Below are positions 43,730 to 53,050 of a stretch of 64,000 bases of DNA, piece after piece. The notes under the pieces are model-generated. The model did not search any database. It saw only the letters and a program-made list of their open reading frames with translations, and was not told the DNA's origin. How positions within the stretch are numbered: the first letter of the stretch is position 1; every line of letters starts with the position of its first letter. The position numbers were made by a program, and so were the translations under genes. Source of the DNA: Streptomyces sp. RB17 (GTDB lineage Bacteria; Actinomycetota; Actinomycetes; Streptomycetales; Streptomycetaceae). The DNA is taken from the NCBI RefSeq assembly GCF_009604455.1, contig NZ_WEGL01000005.1:434001-498000 (forward strand). Direction: 5' to 3'.

Positions 43730-46700
43730 TCAGCCGTGCAGTGTGGCGACCGGGCTGTTGTACGCCTCCGCCGTCAGCACCGGGTGTCGTGAGGAGCATG
43801 CCTGTGTCGGCCACGACAGCCGGACCGTCCGGGACTCGCCGGGCAGCAGCCACAGGTAGTTGTCGCTGTACAACGTCGGCAGCACGCGGCGGCCGTGCGG
43901 GTCCTCCAGCAGCGACAGCCGGACCATGGAGGCCACCGCCGAGCCCTGGTTGCGGACCACCGCCGTCAGCTCCTGGCGGTCATGGGAACGCGTCACCCGG
44001 GTGATCGCCCCCGTCAGCCTGACCTGCTTCGCCTTGTTCAGATCCCGCAGAGCTGCGGCCTCCCGGTAGCGCCAGTAGGTGTTCCGGGACAGTTCCCTGC
44101 CGCCGGAGTCCTCCAAGGTCAGCCGCAGCAGGTGCAGGTCCGGAAGATCGTCCGTCCACGCGGCGGTGAACGCCTCGGCGGTGGCCGCCCGCGACACGTC
44201 CACCCGTGCCGTCCTGCTCGTGCCGAGCTGCCGGCCGGACAGGTCGAAGAGCCGGGCGGTGACCGTGGCGCCGCGCAGGTCCGCCGCGGTGTGGTTCACC
44301 GCGATGACCTGCCACTTCACCGGATCGGCCTGCACGTGCAGCGGCTCGCAGGCCGAACGGGCGCCGAAATACATGCCGTTGACGTCGAAGTCGTAGTCGT
44401 ACGTCTGCCAGACCGTGCTGTGCCAGGCGGGGTGGGACATCCACAGCATCAGTCCGGAGGCGTTGTCCCACAGGTTGGCGTTCCAGGCCTCGAACATGGC
44501 CCGGGCGTTCTCGTAGTTGACGAACTGCGCCTTGCGGGCGAAGTCGTCCAGGTCGCCGGACTCGCCGAGGCGGGCCTCGATGGCCGCCTTGTAGTTCTGC
44601 GGCGCCTGGTTCCCGTGCTCGCTCCAGTCGTGGTAATACCACGCGCCCCGGATGGGCCACTCCGGCTCGCTGCCCGTCATGCTGCGGGTGCTCGCCGCAG
44701 TGGAGACGACGGGCATGCCGATCTCGGTGTGGAAGCCGAAGTCCCGGCTGCCGTACGTCATCGGGTCGAAGTACTTCTCCGGCTCCACCCAGCCGTAGGG
44801 GCCGCCGCCCGTGACGATGCCGCCCGCCGAGTTGTTCTGGTAGAGCAGGCCGGGCACCTGCTGTTCCACCGCCTCGCGCATCCCCTGGTCGATGGCGGCC
44901 GGCGGGTTGCCCTCGTTCGCGCCGCACCAGACCACCACGCTCGGGTGGATGCGGTAGCGCAGCACGGTGTCGCGGGCGAGCGAGTTGAACGCGTCGTGGT
45001 CCGGCGGGTCCATGCCCCACGCGTTGGGGAAGTCGTTCCACACCAGGATGCCGTGCCGGTCGCAGGCGGCGAAGAACTCCTCCCGGTCGCTGCTGCCGAC
45101 CCAGTTGCGGATCATGGTGAAGTTCATGTCCCGGTGCATGCGCACCGCGGCGTCCATGCGCTCCGCCGGCATCCGGCGCAGCAGTTCGTCCCAGCCCCAG
45201 TTGCCGCCGCGCGCCAGCACGCGCACGCCGTTGACGCTGATCTTCAGCGGGTCCGGAGTGTTCGACACGGACTTGACGTCGGACCACTGCTCTCCGTCGT
45301 CGGACACCTGGATCGTGTACGACTTCGGGTACGCGGTCTCCCAGACGACGGCCACGCGGTCGAACGTCCGCGAGGAGCCGAGGTCCACCTGGATCCACTG
45401 GTGGTCCTCGTAGGCCGAGGACCAGCGGGTGTTCGGGTCGCCGTCGGTGGCGTGCGAGGCGGGATGGTCGGGGTCCTCGGTGGAGGCCGTGGCCTTCTGG
45501 TGCAGGGCGAGGTCGGTGCCGGGGTCGCTGCGGTCGACGACACCGAACGACCACAGTGAGTTGCCCCAACTGGTGTTGCGAAGGTCGCAGTTGAGGCGCA
45601 CGTAGCGCGCGCTCCGCCGGTCGAAGTCCTCGACCTGCAGGCTGGCGTTGCCGTTGCTGAACGGCAGCGGCACCGCCCCGTTGTCCACCGACTTCACGTC
45701 GGTCCAGTCCGAGCCGTTCGAGGAGACCTGGACGACGAAGGTCTTCGCGTATGCCTGCTCCCAGGTGAGGTCGACCTGGTCGAAGGACTGCGTGGAGCCC
45801 AGGTCGACGCTGATCCACTGGTCGTCCTCGTAGCGCGAGGACCAGCGGGTGCCGGCGTCACCGTCGGTGGCATTGGCCGCGCCGTTGCTGTCCTGATCGG
45901 TGCTCGACGCCTCGGCGTGGGCATGCAGGGCGAGGTCGGTGTCCGGCCGGGTGCTGTCCCGGACGGAGAGGGTCCACAGCGAGCTGCCCCAGGAGGTGGC
46001 GCGCGTCAGGCATCGGATGCGGACGTGCTGGGCCTGCTGGCGGTCGAAGGCCACCGTCTGGGTGCAGGCGTCGCCGGACCCGGTGAACGCGAGCGGTATC
46101 TCGTACTCGTAGCCGAACTGGCGGATGCCGAAGCGGGTGGCGCGCCGGTCGCTCTCCTGGCCGCCCACCGCGGTCGTGAGCGTGAGGTCGTGCAGGGTGG
46201 CCTCGCCCAGACCGTTCGGCCACCACAGTTCGGGGTCACGCAGTCTCAACCGCTGGAAGGCGTCCGGGGCGAAAACGACGTCCAGGCTCTCGCCGCCCTG
46301 CACGGTGACGGTTTGCGACACGCGCACGCCGTCGAAGGCCGCCGTGACCGTCGCCTGGTGGTCGATGGCGTCCGCGTTGCGCACCGGGACGACGATGGTC
46401 AGCTCGGCCACCGACACATCCGGCAGCGTGGGCAGCACGGTGTCCACGCGCGGGTCGCCGATGACGACGTGCCCGGTCGATCTGAGCCGGACGTGGTTCC
46501 AGATGCCCGCCGCCCGGTCACGTACGGCCGGCATCCAGTCCCACCCCGAGGACGCCAGATACGTGGGGGAGTTGAGGTTCATCTGCTGTGCGCCGGCGTC
46601 CACCCAGGACTCGCCCAGCGGACCCTTGTCACCGGGGCTGCCGGGGACCGGCATCGGCGTGATCTTCACCGCGAGCGCGTTCTCGCCGTCCGCCAGGAGG

Positions 46701-47806
46701 TGCCGGGTGACGTCGAACGCGGCGCGGGCGAAGGGGTACGTCAGGCCGCCCACCTGTGCGCCGTTGAGCCACACGTCGGCCTTGTGGTTGACGCCGTCGA
46801 ACTCCAGCCAGGTGTGCAGGCCGGCGCCGGTGCGCAGGCCCCGGGGCAGCGTGAAGTCCCGCTTGTACCACCAGGAGTGCCGCGACAGCGCCTCCGGGAC
46901 GTGCAGGTTGTTCAAGCCCGCCACGGGGTCGGGCAGCCTGCCCTGCTCCACGAGTGAGCCCAGCACCGTGCCGGGAACGGTCGCGGGCAGCCACGTACTG
47001 GTGTCCACGGACGTCCTCGACAGACCGGCGCCGTCCGCGCCCGCCCAGTCGTCCATGGTGAGCCGCCAGCCCGAGTCCACGGGCACGGTCCCGTCGTCGG
47101 CGACCGTGAGGCTCGGCGCCTCGCCGTGCCGGGTGCCCCAGTCGGTCCACCCGGTGGCCGAGGGGCGGTGGCCCTTGGCGGTGCCGTACACCTCGAAGCC
47201 GTTGAGACCGAGAGGCAGCGGACTGGAGCGCTTCTGGGAGGTCATGCGTACCCAGCGAGCGGACACCGGGCGGGGGAGCTGGACGTCCACGACGCCACCG
47301 GTTCCCGCCGTGCTGCGGTACACGGTGGTCCAGGATGTGTCGTCCAGGGACGTCTCGACGGCGAAGACGACGGAGTAGCTGGACTGGATCTCCTTGCCGG
47401 TGGTGCCACTGTGCACGTTGCCGGTGGTCGGTGGCGTGAACACCGGGTCGGAGGCGTCCGCCTCGAAGGTCAGGCGGACCTGGGTGACCTCACAGGCTGC
47501 CTGCAGGTCGACGGACATCCACTGCGGGTCGCCGTCTTCGGCGCGCCAGCCGCTGCCCCGGACACCGGGGGAGGCGAGGCGGTCGACCGCGAAGGAGCCG
47601 GGGGTCGCGGCGTAGGCGGTCGAGGAGACCGAGACCGGCCGGTAGAGAGCGAGTTCACCTGGGCCGGCGGAGGAGTCGACCGGTGCGCCGGCAGGAGCGG
47701 CGACGGCGGTCGGCGCGGTGAGCAGGGAACCGACACCGAATCCGGCCAGCAGGGTGGTGCCCGTGGTGATGACGGTCCGTCGCGACGGGCCTGGCTGATC
47801 GGTCAT
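43730..47806 (-). CDS. Exported GH2-family glycoside hydrolase with inserted tandem discoidin-like modules
   Basis: A 1358-residue secreted enzyme. The N-terminus has a Tat signal (SRRTVITTGTTLLAGFGVGS). Order: an N-terminal discoidin-like domain (about 50-210), GH2 sugar-binding and sandwich domains (about 230-570), two discoidin-like modules inserted back to back (about 572-850, each with ATDGD..TRWSS.YED.QWI.VDLG), then the TIM barrel beginning GVRVLARGGNWGWDELLRRMP. Likely acid/base Glu965 (GANEG) and nucleophile Glu1028 (HTEIGMP). It resembles exo-beta-glucosaminidase/mannosidase-like GH2 enzymes, but specificity is not settled. A LacI-type site lies 75 bases upstream. Confidence 0.85.
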   Translation of the reverse strand: MTDQPGPSRRTVITTGTTLLAGFGVGSLLTAPTAVAAPAGAPVDSSAGPGELALYRPVSVSSTAYAATPGSFAVDRLASPGVRGSGWRAEDGDPQWMSVDLQAACEVTQVRLTFEADASDPVFTPPTTGNVHSGTTGKEIQSSYSVVFAVETSLDDTSWTTVYRSTAGTGGVVDVQLPRPVSARWVRMTSQKRSSPLPLGLNGFEVYGTAKGHRPSATGWTDWGTRHGEAPSLTVADDGTVPVDSGWRLTMDDWAGADGAGLSRTSVDTSTWLPATVPGTVLGSLVEQGRLPDPVAGLNNLHVPEALSRHSWWYKRDFTLPRGLRTGAGLHTWLEFDGVNHKADVWLNGAQVGGLTYPFARAAFDVTRHLLADGENALAVKITPMPVPGSPGDKGPLGESWVDAGAQQMNLNSPTYLASSGWDWMPAVRDRAAGIWNHVRLRSTGHVVIGDPRVDTVLPTLPDVSVAELTIVVPVRNADAIDHQATVTAAFDGVRVSQTVTVQGGESLDVVFAPDAFQRLRLRDPELWWPNGLGEATLHDLTLTTAVGGQESDRRATRFGIRQFGYEYEIPLAFTGSGDACTQTVAFDRQQAQHVRIRCLTRATSWGSSLWTLSVRDSTRPDTDLALHAHAEASSTDQDSNGAANATDGDAGTRWSSRYEDDQWISVDLGSTQSFDQVDLTWEQAYAKTFVVQVSSNGSDWTDVKSVDNGAVPLPFSNGNASLQVEDFDRRSARYVRLNCDLRNTSWGNSLWSFGVVDRSDPGTDLALHQKATASTEDPDHPASHATDGDPNTRWSSAYEDHQWIQVDLGSSRTFDRVAVVWETAYPKSYTIQVSDDGEQWSDVKSVSNTPDPLKISVNGVRVLARGGNWGWDELLRRMPAERMDAAVRMHRDMNFTMIRNWVGSSDREEFFAACDRHGILVWNDFPNAWGMDPPDHDAFNSLARDTVLRYRIHPSVVVWCGANEGNPPAAIDQGMREAVEQQVPGLLYQNNSAGGIVTGGGPYGWVEPEKYFDPMTYGSRDFGFHTEIGMPVVSTAASTRSMTGSEPEWPIRGAWYYHDWSEHGNQAPQNYKAAIEARLGESGDLDDFARKAQFVNYENARAMFEAWNANLWDNASGLMLWMSHPAWHSTVWQTYDYDFDVNGMYFGARSACEPLHVQADPVKWQVIAVNHTAADLRGATVTARLFDLSGRQLGTSRTARVDVSRAATAEAFTAAWTDDLPDLHLLRLTLEDSGGRELSRNTYWRYREAAALRDLNKAKQVRLTGAITRVTRSHDRQELTAVVRNQGSAVASMVRLSLLEDPHGRRVLPTLYSDNYLWLLPGESRTVRLSWPTQACSSRHPVLTAEAYNSPVATLHG

Positions 47807-48256
47807 GAATATGACGCCCCATCAAGAATCGGCGGCGCAAGCGGAACCGACTCCGCGCGCCTGTGCCGCAGAAGGAATGACAACGTTGCCAAAGGCTGTG
47901 TTGCACGCCGCCTCATGTCAACCCCGGTGCGCGGATCGGCAGGTGAATCGCTTGCGCCGTCCCTGCCGGGTACCGGCGGACGGTGGCGATGGCGAACGTG
48001 GGAAGACCGGCCCGTGGCGTGTGTGCCAGAAGTCGGTCACCTCAGGGCCTCCACGAGGGCATCGGCGCGGACGCGGCAAGAGCGGCACTGTCCCTGCCGT
48101 CCGCCGCGTCGGCCGGGCGTTGCAGATGTGACTGACAGCGGACGGTGGTCTTGCCGGCGACATCCACCACGCCGACGACAACTGCGACACGCCCATCTCG
48201 TCTCGTAGGTTGGGGGGGAGCTTGCCCGCTGGGACAAGGCCCTGTGTGCGGACCGG
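47807..48256. other. Intergenic region with a LacI-type site, no gene recognised
   Basis: About 450 bases before the aldo/keto reductase 3' end. The GH2 promoter should lie in the left part, with the palindrome at 47881. Open frames beyond it show no recognisable motif. Confidence 0.45.
47878..47891. promoter_or_regulatory. Candidate LacI-family operator (TGACAACGTTGCCA)
   Basis: CAACGTTG at 47881-47888, extended by TGA..CCA, sits 75 bases upstream of the GH2 start. LacI regulators commonly control Streptomyces polysaccharide-degrading enzymes through sites of this form. The same core lies at 222-229. Confidence 0.5.
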
Positions 48257-49306
48257 TCAGTCGCCGGCCTTCACGCCGTTGATGACCGTGGTGCCCTGCT
48301 GGGCGGGGACACCGAGGGTCTTGAGGAAGGGCAGGGGGAAGGCGAGGGCCGGGGCGGTGAGGTGGTTCAGCTCGGCGACATGCTCGGGGGACAGAACCAC
48401 GTCCAGGGATGCCAGGTTGGCCTCCAGCTGGGCCACCGTGCGGGCGCCGATGACCGTGGCGGTGGTCAGCGGCTGCCGGCGCACCCAGGCCAGTGACACC
48501 GCCGCGACCGTGGTGTCCAGCTCCTTGGCGATGCGGGCGAGCACGTCGAGCAGGGCGAAGGTCTGCTCGTTGAGGTGGTGGCCGACGAACATGCCACGGC
48601 CGGAGCCCTCCGGCTCGTGGTTCTCACGTGTGTACTTGCCGGTCAGCACGCCGTTGGCCAGCGGGCTCCAGGGCATGATGCCGAGGCCGAGTTCCCGTGC
48701 GGCCCCGAACAGCTCGCCCTCCGAACTGCGCTCCAGCAGCGAGTACTCGAGCTGCAGGGCGGCCACCGGGGTCCAGCCGCGCCACTCGGCGAGGGTCGCC
48801 ATGCGGGCCACCGCCCACGCCGGGGTGTCGGAGAGGCCGACATAGCGGACCTTGCCCTCGCGGACGAGATCGTCCAGCGTGGACATGGTCTCCTCCAGCG
48901 GTGTGTGCTGATCCCAGTTGTGCTGCCAGTACAGGTCGATGTAATCGGTGCCGAGGCGCTCGAGGGAGGCGTCGATGTGCTTGCGGATGGCCTTGCGGCT
49001 GGTTCCGCCGTTGTTCGGGTCGGTGGGGTCCATCGAGAGGGCGACCTTGGTCGCGATCACGAGCCGGTCGCGCCGGCCGGGATTCTTGCGCAGGTAGGAG
49101 CCGATGACCTGCTCGGAACGGCCCTCCGTGTAGCGGTTCGCGGTGTCGATGAAGTTGCCGCCCGCGTCGATGTAGCGCGCGAGGATGTCGAGCGAGGTCT
49201 GCTCGTCGGCACCCCAGGAGGGGTCGCCGAAGGTCATGGTGCCCAGGGCCAGGGGGCTGACGCGAAGGCCGGTGCGTCCGAGCGTGCGGAAGTCGGTGAG
49301 GCTCAT
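48257..49306 (-). CDS. Aldo/keto reductase
   Basis: A 349-residue NADPH-dependent (alpha/beta)8 oxidoreductase. Catalytic tetrad positions fall in GGNFIDTANRYTEGRSE (Asp, Tyr), ATKVALS (Lys) and YWQHNWD (His); VIGARTVAQLEANLASLDV is the NADP-binding end. It should reduce an aldehyde or ketone. The SDR gene lies upstream on the same strand, 150 bases away, so the two could be co-transcribed from the promoter at about 50300-50430. Confidence 0.92.
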   Translation of the reverse strand: MSLTDFRTLGRTGLRVSPLALGTMTFGDPSWGADEQTSLDILARYIDAGGNFIDTANRYTEGRSEQVIGSYLRKNPGRRDRLVIATKVALSMDPTDPNNGGTSRKAIRKHIDASLERLGTDYIDLYWQHNWDQHTPLEETMSTLDDLVREGKVRYVGLSDTPAWAVARMATLAEWRGWTPVAALQLEYSLLERSSEGELFGAARELGLGIMPWSPLANGVLTGKYTRENHEPEGSGRGMFVGHHLNEQTFALLDVLARIAKELDTTVAAVSLAWVRRQPLTTATVIGARTVAQLEANLASLDVVLSPEHVAELNHLTAPALAFPLPFLKTLGVPAQQGTTVINGVKAGD

Positions 49307-49456
49307 GGCGGAATTCCTCTGGGTCTGCGGGGGAGTTGTCGGGGCCGCAGGGACGGCCCCTGTCCGGCACGACAGGTGAGCCGGAGACGGAGGGCCGTGG
49401 GCGCCACGCCGTCGGGCGGGGCGCCGGGCCGGCCACCGGTCGTGGCCGCCTGGTGA

Positions 49457-50296
49457 TTACCGGGCGAAGTCGGTCGAGAAGGCGATGGACTTCGTGCGTT
49501 CGAGCTCGGCGAGCCGGCCCTCGAGCGCGCGCTTGATGGCCCCGTAGGAGTCGCTGCCGAGCGCGAGACGCAGCGGGGCCGGGCTGATGTCCGCGGAGTT
49601 GATGATCGCGGTGGCGGCCTTCTCGGGGTCACCGGTCGCGTCGGCCGTCAGGTTGCCACCGGTCGCCTGGATGTACCGGCGCACCTGGCCGACCGGGGTC
49701 GAGGCGTAGGCATCGAGCTCCGGGGCGATGGAGAGCACGGAGCCGAAGCCGGTGCGCACGACGCCGGGTTGGATCATCGTGATCCCGATGCCGAACGGCG
49801 CGACCTCGGGCGCCACCGACTCCATGAATCCCTCCACACCCCACTTGGAGGCGTGGTACATGCCGGCGCCCGGCGTGGTGATCTGGCCGCCCATCGTGGA
49901 GGTCTGGATGAACCGGCCGCCGCCCTGGGCGCGCAGGCGGGGGATCACGGCGCGGGCGAGCTGGATCGGGGCCGTCATGGTGAGGGCGATCTGCTGCTCG
50001 ATCGTGGAGTCCTCCAGCTCCTCGGCGGCACCGACGGCGCCGGAGCCGGCGTTGGAGAAGACGACGTCCACCCGACCCAGCTCCGCGAAGATCCGGTCCA
50101 CCATGTCGCGTAGAGCCTCCGTGTCCGTCACGTCGAGCGGGGCCGTCCAGATCCGGTCCCCGTACTCCTTCACCAGGTCGTCCAGGCGCTCCGCGCGCCG
50201 CGCCACGGCGGCGACGTGGTCGCCCCGCCTCAGGAGCTGCTCCGTCACCTTGCGGCCGATGCCCGACGACGCCCCGGTGACCAACCACGTGCTCAT
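49457..50296 (-). CDS. SDR-family oxidoreductase
   Basis: A 279-residue classical SDR. TGASSGIGRKV is the cofactor motif, NAG appears near residue 83, and the catalytic sequence is TSTMGGQ..YHASKWGVEGF. The ATG at 50296 follows GGAGGAAC; the longer upstream reading is not supported. It is the first gene of a pair with the aldo/keto reductase. An inverted repeat CCATCCGGTTG...CAACCGGATGG lies in its promoter, so a TetR-type regulator encoded elsewhere probably controls it. Confidence 0.92.
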   Translation of the reverse strand: MSTWLVTGASSGIGRKVTEQLLRRGDHVAAVARRAERLDDLVKEYGDRIWTAPLDVTDTEALRDMVDRIFAELGRVDVVFSNAGSGAVGAAEELEDSTIEQQIALTMTAPIQLARAVIPRLRAQGGGRFIQTSTMGGQITTPGAGMYHASKWGVEGFMESVAPEVAPFGIGITMIQPGVVRTGFGSVLSIAPELDAYASTPVGQVRRYIQATGGNLTADATGDPEKAATAIINSADISPAPLRLALGSDSYGAIKRALEGRLAELERTKSIAFSTDFAR

Positions 50297-50374
50297 GACC
50301 GTTCCTCCGAGTCCGATCGAACCTGTGATGGTGATGTGACCGTCTCTGGCGGACGGCCGCCGCCGGAATGTCAT

Positions 50375-50427
50375 CCATCCGGTTGGTTGGAATTTAGCGG
50401 GCACCCTCGAGAAAAACAACCGGATGG
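50375..50427. promoter_or_regulatory. 11-bp inverted repeat CCATCCGGTTG / CAACCGGATGG
   Basis: Perfect arms at 50375-50385 and 50417-50427, 31 bases apart, lie upstream of the SDR gene and beyond the 3' end of the SpoIIE-like gene. They look like two regulator half-sites or two diverging operators. No regulator gene is adjacent. Confidence 0.5.
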
Positions 50428-50475
50428 TTTAGAAGGCGGCTCCGAGGATCGCGCAACCGGCGGAAGATGGCTCGT

Positions 50476-52764
50476 CTACGGCGACGCAGCCGTACTCGTG
50501 CTCTGCTGTGCCCAGACCGTCTTGCCCACCGCGTGGTACCGGATGCCCCATCCGTCGGCGACGCTCGCGACGATGAAGAGGCCGCGGCCGCCCTCGTCGA
50601 TCGCGCGGGCGTGTTTCAGGTGCGGGACGCTGTCGCCCGCGTCGCGGACTTCGCAGGTCAGACGCTCGTCGAGAATGAGGCGCAACCGGTAGGGCGGGGC
50701 GCCGTGGCGCAGGGCGTTGGCGACCAGCTCACTGACGACGAGTTCCGTCGTGAACGCGTCGTCCGCGCCGACGCCCCAGGCGTCGAGCTGCCCGCGCACC
50801 GCCGCCCGGGCCTCCGGGACGGCCGCGAGGTCCTCGGCCAGCGGCACCGTCAGCACCTGGTCGGCGGGCTGTCCCGTGGGGCGCGCCAGGAGCAGCAGCT
50901 TCTCGCTCCCGTGGTGGTCCCGCAGCGCGTAGGCGAGCCTGTCGCTCAGCTCGTCCAGCGGCAGCTCCGCTCCCTCGCGCAGCACCGCACGCAATCCCGG
51001 CTCGCTCTCCAGCAGGTCTTCGTTGCCGAGCGCGAGGATGCTGCCGGCCGGCAGCGGGAGTTCGGTCGCGGGAAAGGGAGAGCGGTCGGTGCCGGCCAGC
51101 ACCGGGCCTCCCGGCACGGGCAGGGTCTGCGCGTCGCCTCCGGGCCGGATCAGGTACGGCTCGGGCAGGCCGGCGCGCACGAAGGTGCAGGTCTGGTCGA
51201 CCGCGTCGTAGACAGCGATCAGGCAGTCGGCGGTCAGTGGCTCATGGTGCAGCGGGTCCCCGGCAGGGAGCGCGGACCGCTCGGAGGCCAGCAGCGCGGC
51301 GGTGTCGCTGAGCCGTGCCATCAGTTCGTTCGGCTCCAGGTCCAGCGCGGCCAGTGCGTGAATGACCGTCCTGAGCTGTCCCATCGTGGTCGCGGTGGCG
51401 ACACCCCGGCCGACCACGTCCCCGAGCACCAGTGCGGTCCGGCCCCCGGCCAGTTCGATCACGTCGAACCACGCGCCTCCACCGCCCGGCCCCGCGATGT
51501 GCATGCGGGCCACGTCCATGGTGGACGGCGCCGACCTCCGCTGCGGCAGGAGCCTGCGCTTCACGGTTGCGGCGATGGTCCGCTCCCGGGTGAAGCGGCG
51601 GGCGTTGTCGATGCACAGGGCGGCGTGGGCGCACAGGTCCGACGTCAGCGCGATGTCGTCCTCGTCGAAGGGTTCCTCGTCCCGGTGCCGGTAGAAGCTG
51701 ACCACCCCCAGCGCCTGGCCGCGCACGGTGAGCGGCGCGACGATCAGGGAGTGCGCGTCCGACCGGGCGATGGCGTCGGCCCGCGCCGGGTCCGCCGACA
51801 GCCAGGGACTGTCCTCGGTCACGGGGACGAGCCTGGGCCGCAGGTCGTTCAGGACGCGGGAGAAGGGCGTGCCGTCCGGCAGCCGGCGTACGTCCCCCAC
51901 CGGGTGAGCCGACATGAGCCCCTTGAAGGCGGCTCGCCGCAGCGGCACGTCGTGGTCCACCGGAGCCAGCGGCGGCTCCTCGCCCCGGATGACGTCCTCG
52001 ATGACTTCGACCACCACGATGCTCGTGAACGCCGGGGCGACGGCGTCCACCAACTCCTGGCACACGGCCACGACTTCGAGCCGCTCACCCACGGTGGCGC
52101 GGACGTGCTCCAGGAGCTCGAGCCGCCGTAGTGCCCGCTCGTGCTCGGTCACGTCGAGGGCCGAGGCGACGAGACCCAGCACCTCGCCGTCCACCCCGTC
52201 GAGGCGCACGTACGACAAGGAGTAGTGCCTGCGCCGGCCCCCGCCGATGTTCGGGACGGACCGCACGACACGCTGCAGCGTCGGCTCCCCGGTCATGAGG
52301 ACCCGCAGCGCCGCCGCGCGCTCCTTCTCGGGATCCTCAAGCCCCAACGCCTCGGGAAAGTCCTGGCCGGCGAGCGCGTCCTCCGTCCCCGGGGGTGCCT
52401 CGCCCGTGCCGATCCGGGACCGGACGATGCGGAGATCCGCGTCCAGGACGTGCAGGCCGATCGGCGAGTGGACGAACAGCGTCCGCAGGATCGCCAGATC
52501 CCGGTCCGTGGTGCCCTCACCGTGCTCGTCGCGCACCTCCCACGTGAACGAGTCGCCGGAGACCACCGGCCGTACGGACATCGCGCCCAGAGCCGCCGGC
52601 GGGGTCCCGCGTCCCGTGGTGCCGTCGTCCCCGCCCATCAGCTCGGCCACGGTGCGGCCCTCGGCCTCCTCCCGGGAGCGGCCCAGCAGGTCCGCGGCCC
52701 GCGCCGACCATTCGACGATGCGCCCGTCGGCGGCGATGCGCAGGAGGACGGCACCACTGGACAT
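50476..52764 (-). CDS. PAS-GAF-SpoIIE-like phosphatase-HATPase regulator, paralog of the one at 10148
   Basis: A 762-residue signalling protein. An N-terminal PAS-like part (about 1-100) and a second PAS (about 95-215) precede GAF (about 220-415), a SpoIIE-like domain (about 415-630) and an RsbW-type HATPase (about 638-762, with ELVANALRHG and EGGRGLFIV). The phosphatase core is degenerate: GGDWYD reads GGAWFD and the final acidic motif reads GSEKLLLLAR, though LGDVVGRG keeps its Asp. The ATG at 52764 follows GGAGGTG. Like its paralog it may act as a sensor kinase of anti-anti-sigma factors rather than a phosphatase. Confidence 0.88.
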   Translation of the reverse strand: MSSGAVLLRIAADGRIVEWSARAADLLGRSREEAEGRTVAELMGGDDGTTGRGTPPAALGAMSVRPVVSGDSFTWEVRDEHGEGTTDRDLAILRTLFVHSPIGLHVLDADLRIVRSRIGTGEAPPGTEDALAGQDFPEALGLEDPEKERAAALRVLMTGEPTLQRVVRSVPNIGGGRRRHYSLSYVRLDGVDGEVLGLVASALDVTEHERALRRLELLEHVRATVGERLEVVAVCQELVDAVAPAFTSIVVVEVIEDVIRGEEPPLAPVDHDVPLRRAAFKGLMSAHPVGDVRRLPDGTPFSRVLNDLRPRLVPVTEDSPWLSADPARADAIARSDAHSLIVAPLTVRGQALGVVSFYRHRDEEPFDEDDIALTSDLCAHAALCIDNARRFTRERTIAATVKRRLLPQRRSAPSTMDVARMHIAGPGGGGAWFDVIELAGGRTALVLGDVVGRGVATATTMGQLRTVIHALAALDLEPNELMARLSDTAALLASERSALPAGDPLHHEPLTADCLIAVYDAVDQTCTFVRAGLPEPYLIRPGGDAQTLPVPGGPVLAGTDRSPFPATELPLPAGSILALGNEDLLESEPGLRAVLREGAELPLDELSDRLAYALRDHHGSEKLLLLARPTGQPADQVLTVPLAEDLAAVPEARAAVRGQLDAWGVGADDAFTTELVVSELVANALRHGAPPYRLRLILDERLTCEVRDAGDSVPHLKHARAIDEGGRGLFIVASVADGWGIRYHAVGKTVWAQQSTSTAASP

Positions 52765-52907
52765 CGCACCACACCTCCGCTCCGGCCCGCGCCCATGTGT
52801 CCCTTCCATAGTGGGGTAGGTGATCGGGCCGCTCACCTCGGTGAGTCGCGTCCGGACTGCTCTTGTCCCCGAATCGCGCAACCGGCCCTGACGAAGCAGC
52901 TGCTCCT

Positions 52908-52952
52908 AAATTAGTAATTAATATTGACAGGGTTGTGCCCACGGGCCACAGT
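52908..52952 (+). promoter_or_regulatory. Promoter/operator of the alpha-galactosidase gene (copy 1 of a 21-bp element)
   Basis: AAATTAGTAATTAAT at 52908-52922 leads into TTGACA at 52924-52929, a consensus -35 box; a poor -10 (CACAGT) lies 17 bases on. The AT-rich part is a quasi-palindrome. A copy with one mismatch occurs at 55194-55214. The GntR regulator at 61427 is the likely binder. Confidence 0.7.
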
Positions 52953-53050
52953 CGTCGCCGTGACTCCGCCGCCCGCTCCTGCGGGCACGGACACCCGTCT
53001 TCCTCCGCCTCCGGCGGCCCCTCCTGCTTCCCACACCACAGGAGCCGCAA

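Noticed and set aside
47807..48256. Open frames of 70-110 codons between the GH2 and aldo/keto reductase genes
   Set aside because: No start with a ribosome binding site, no motif; composition like non-coding GC-rich DNA.
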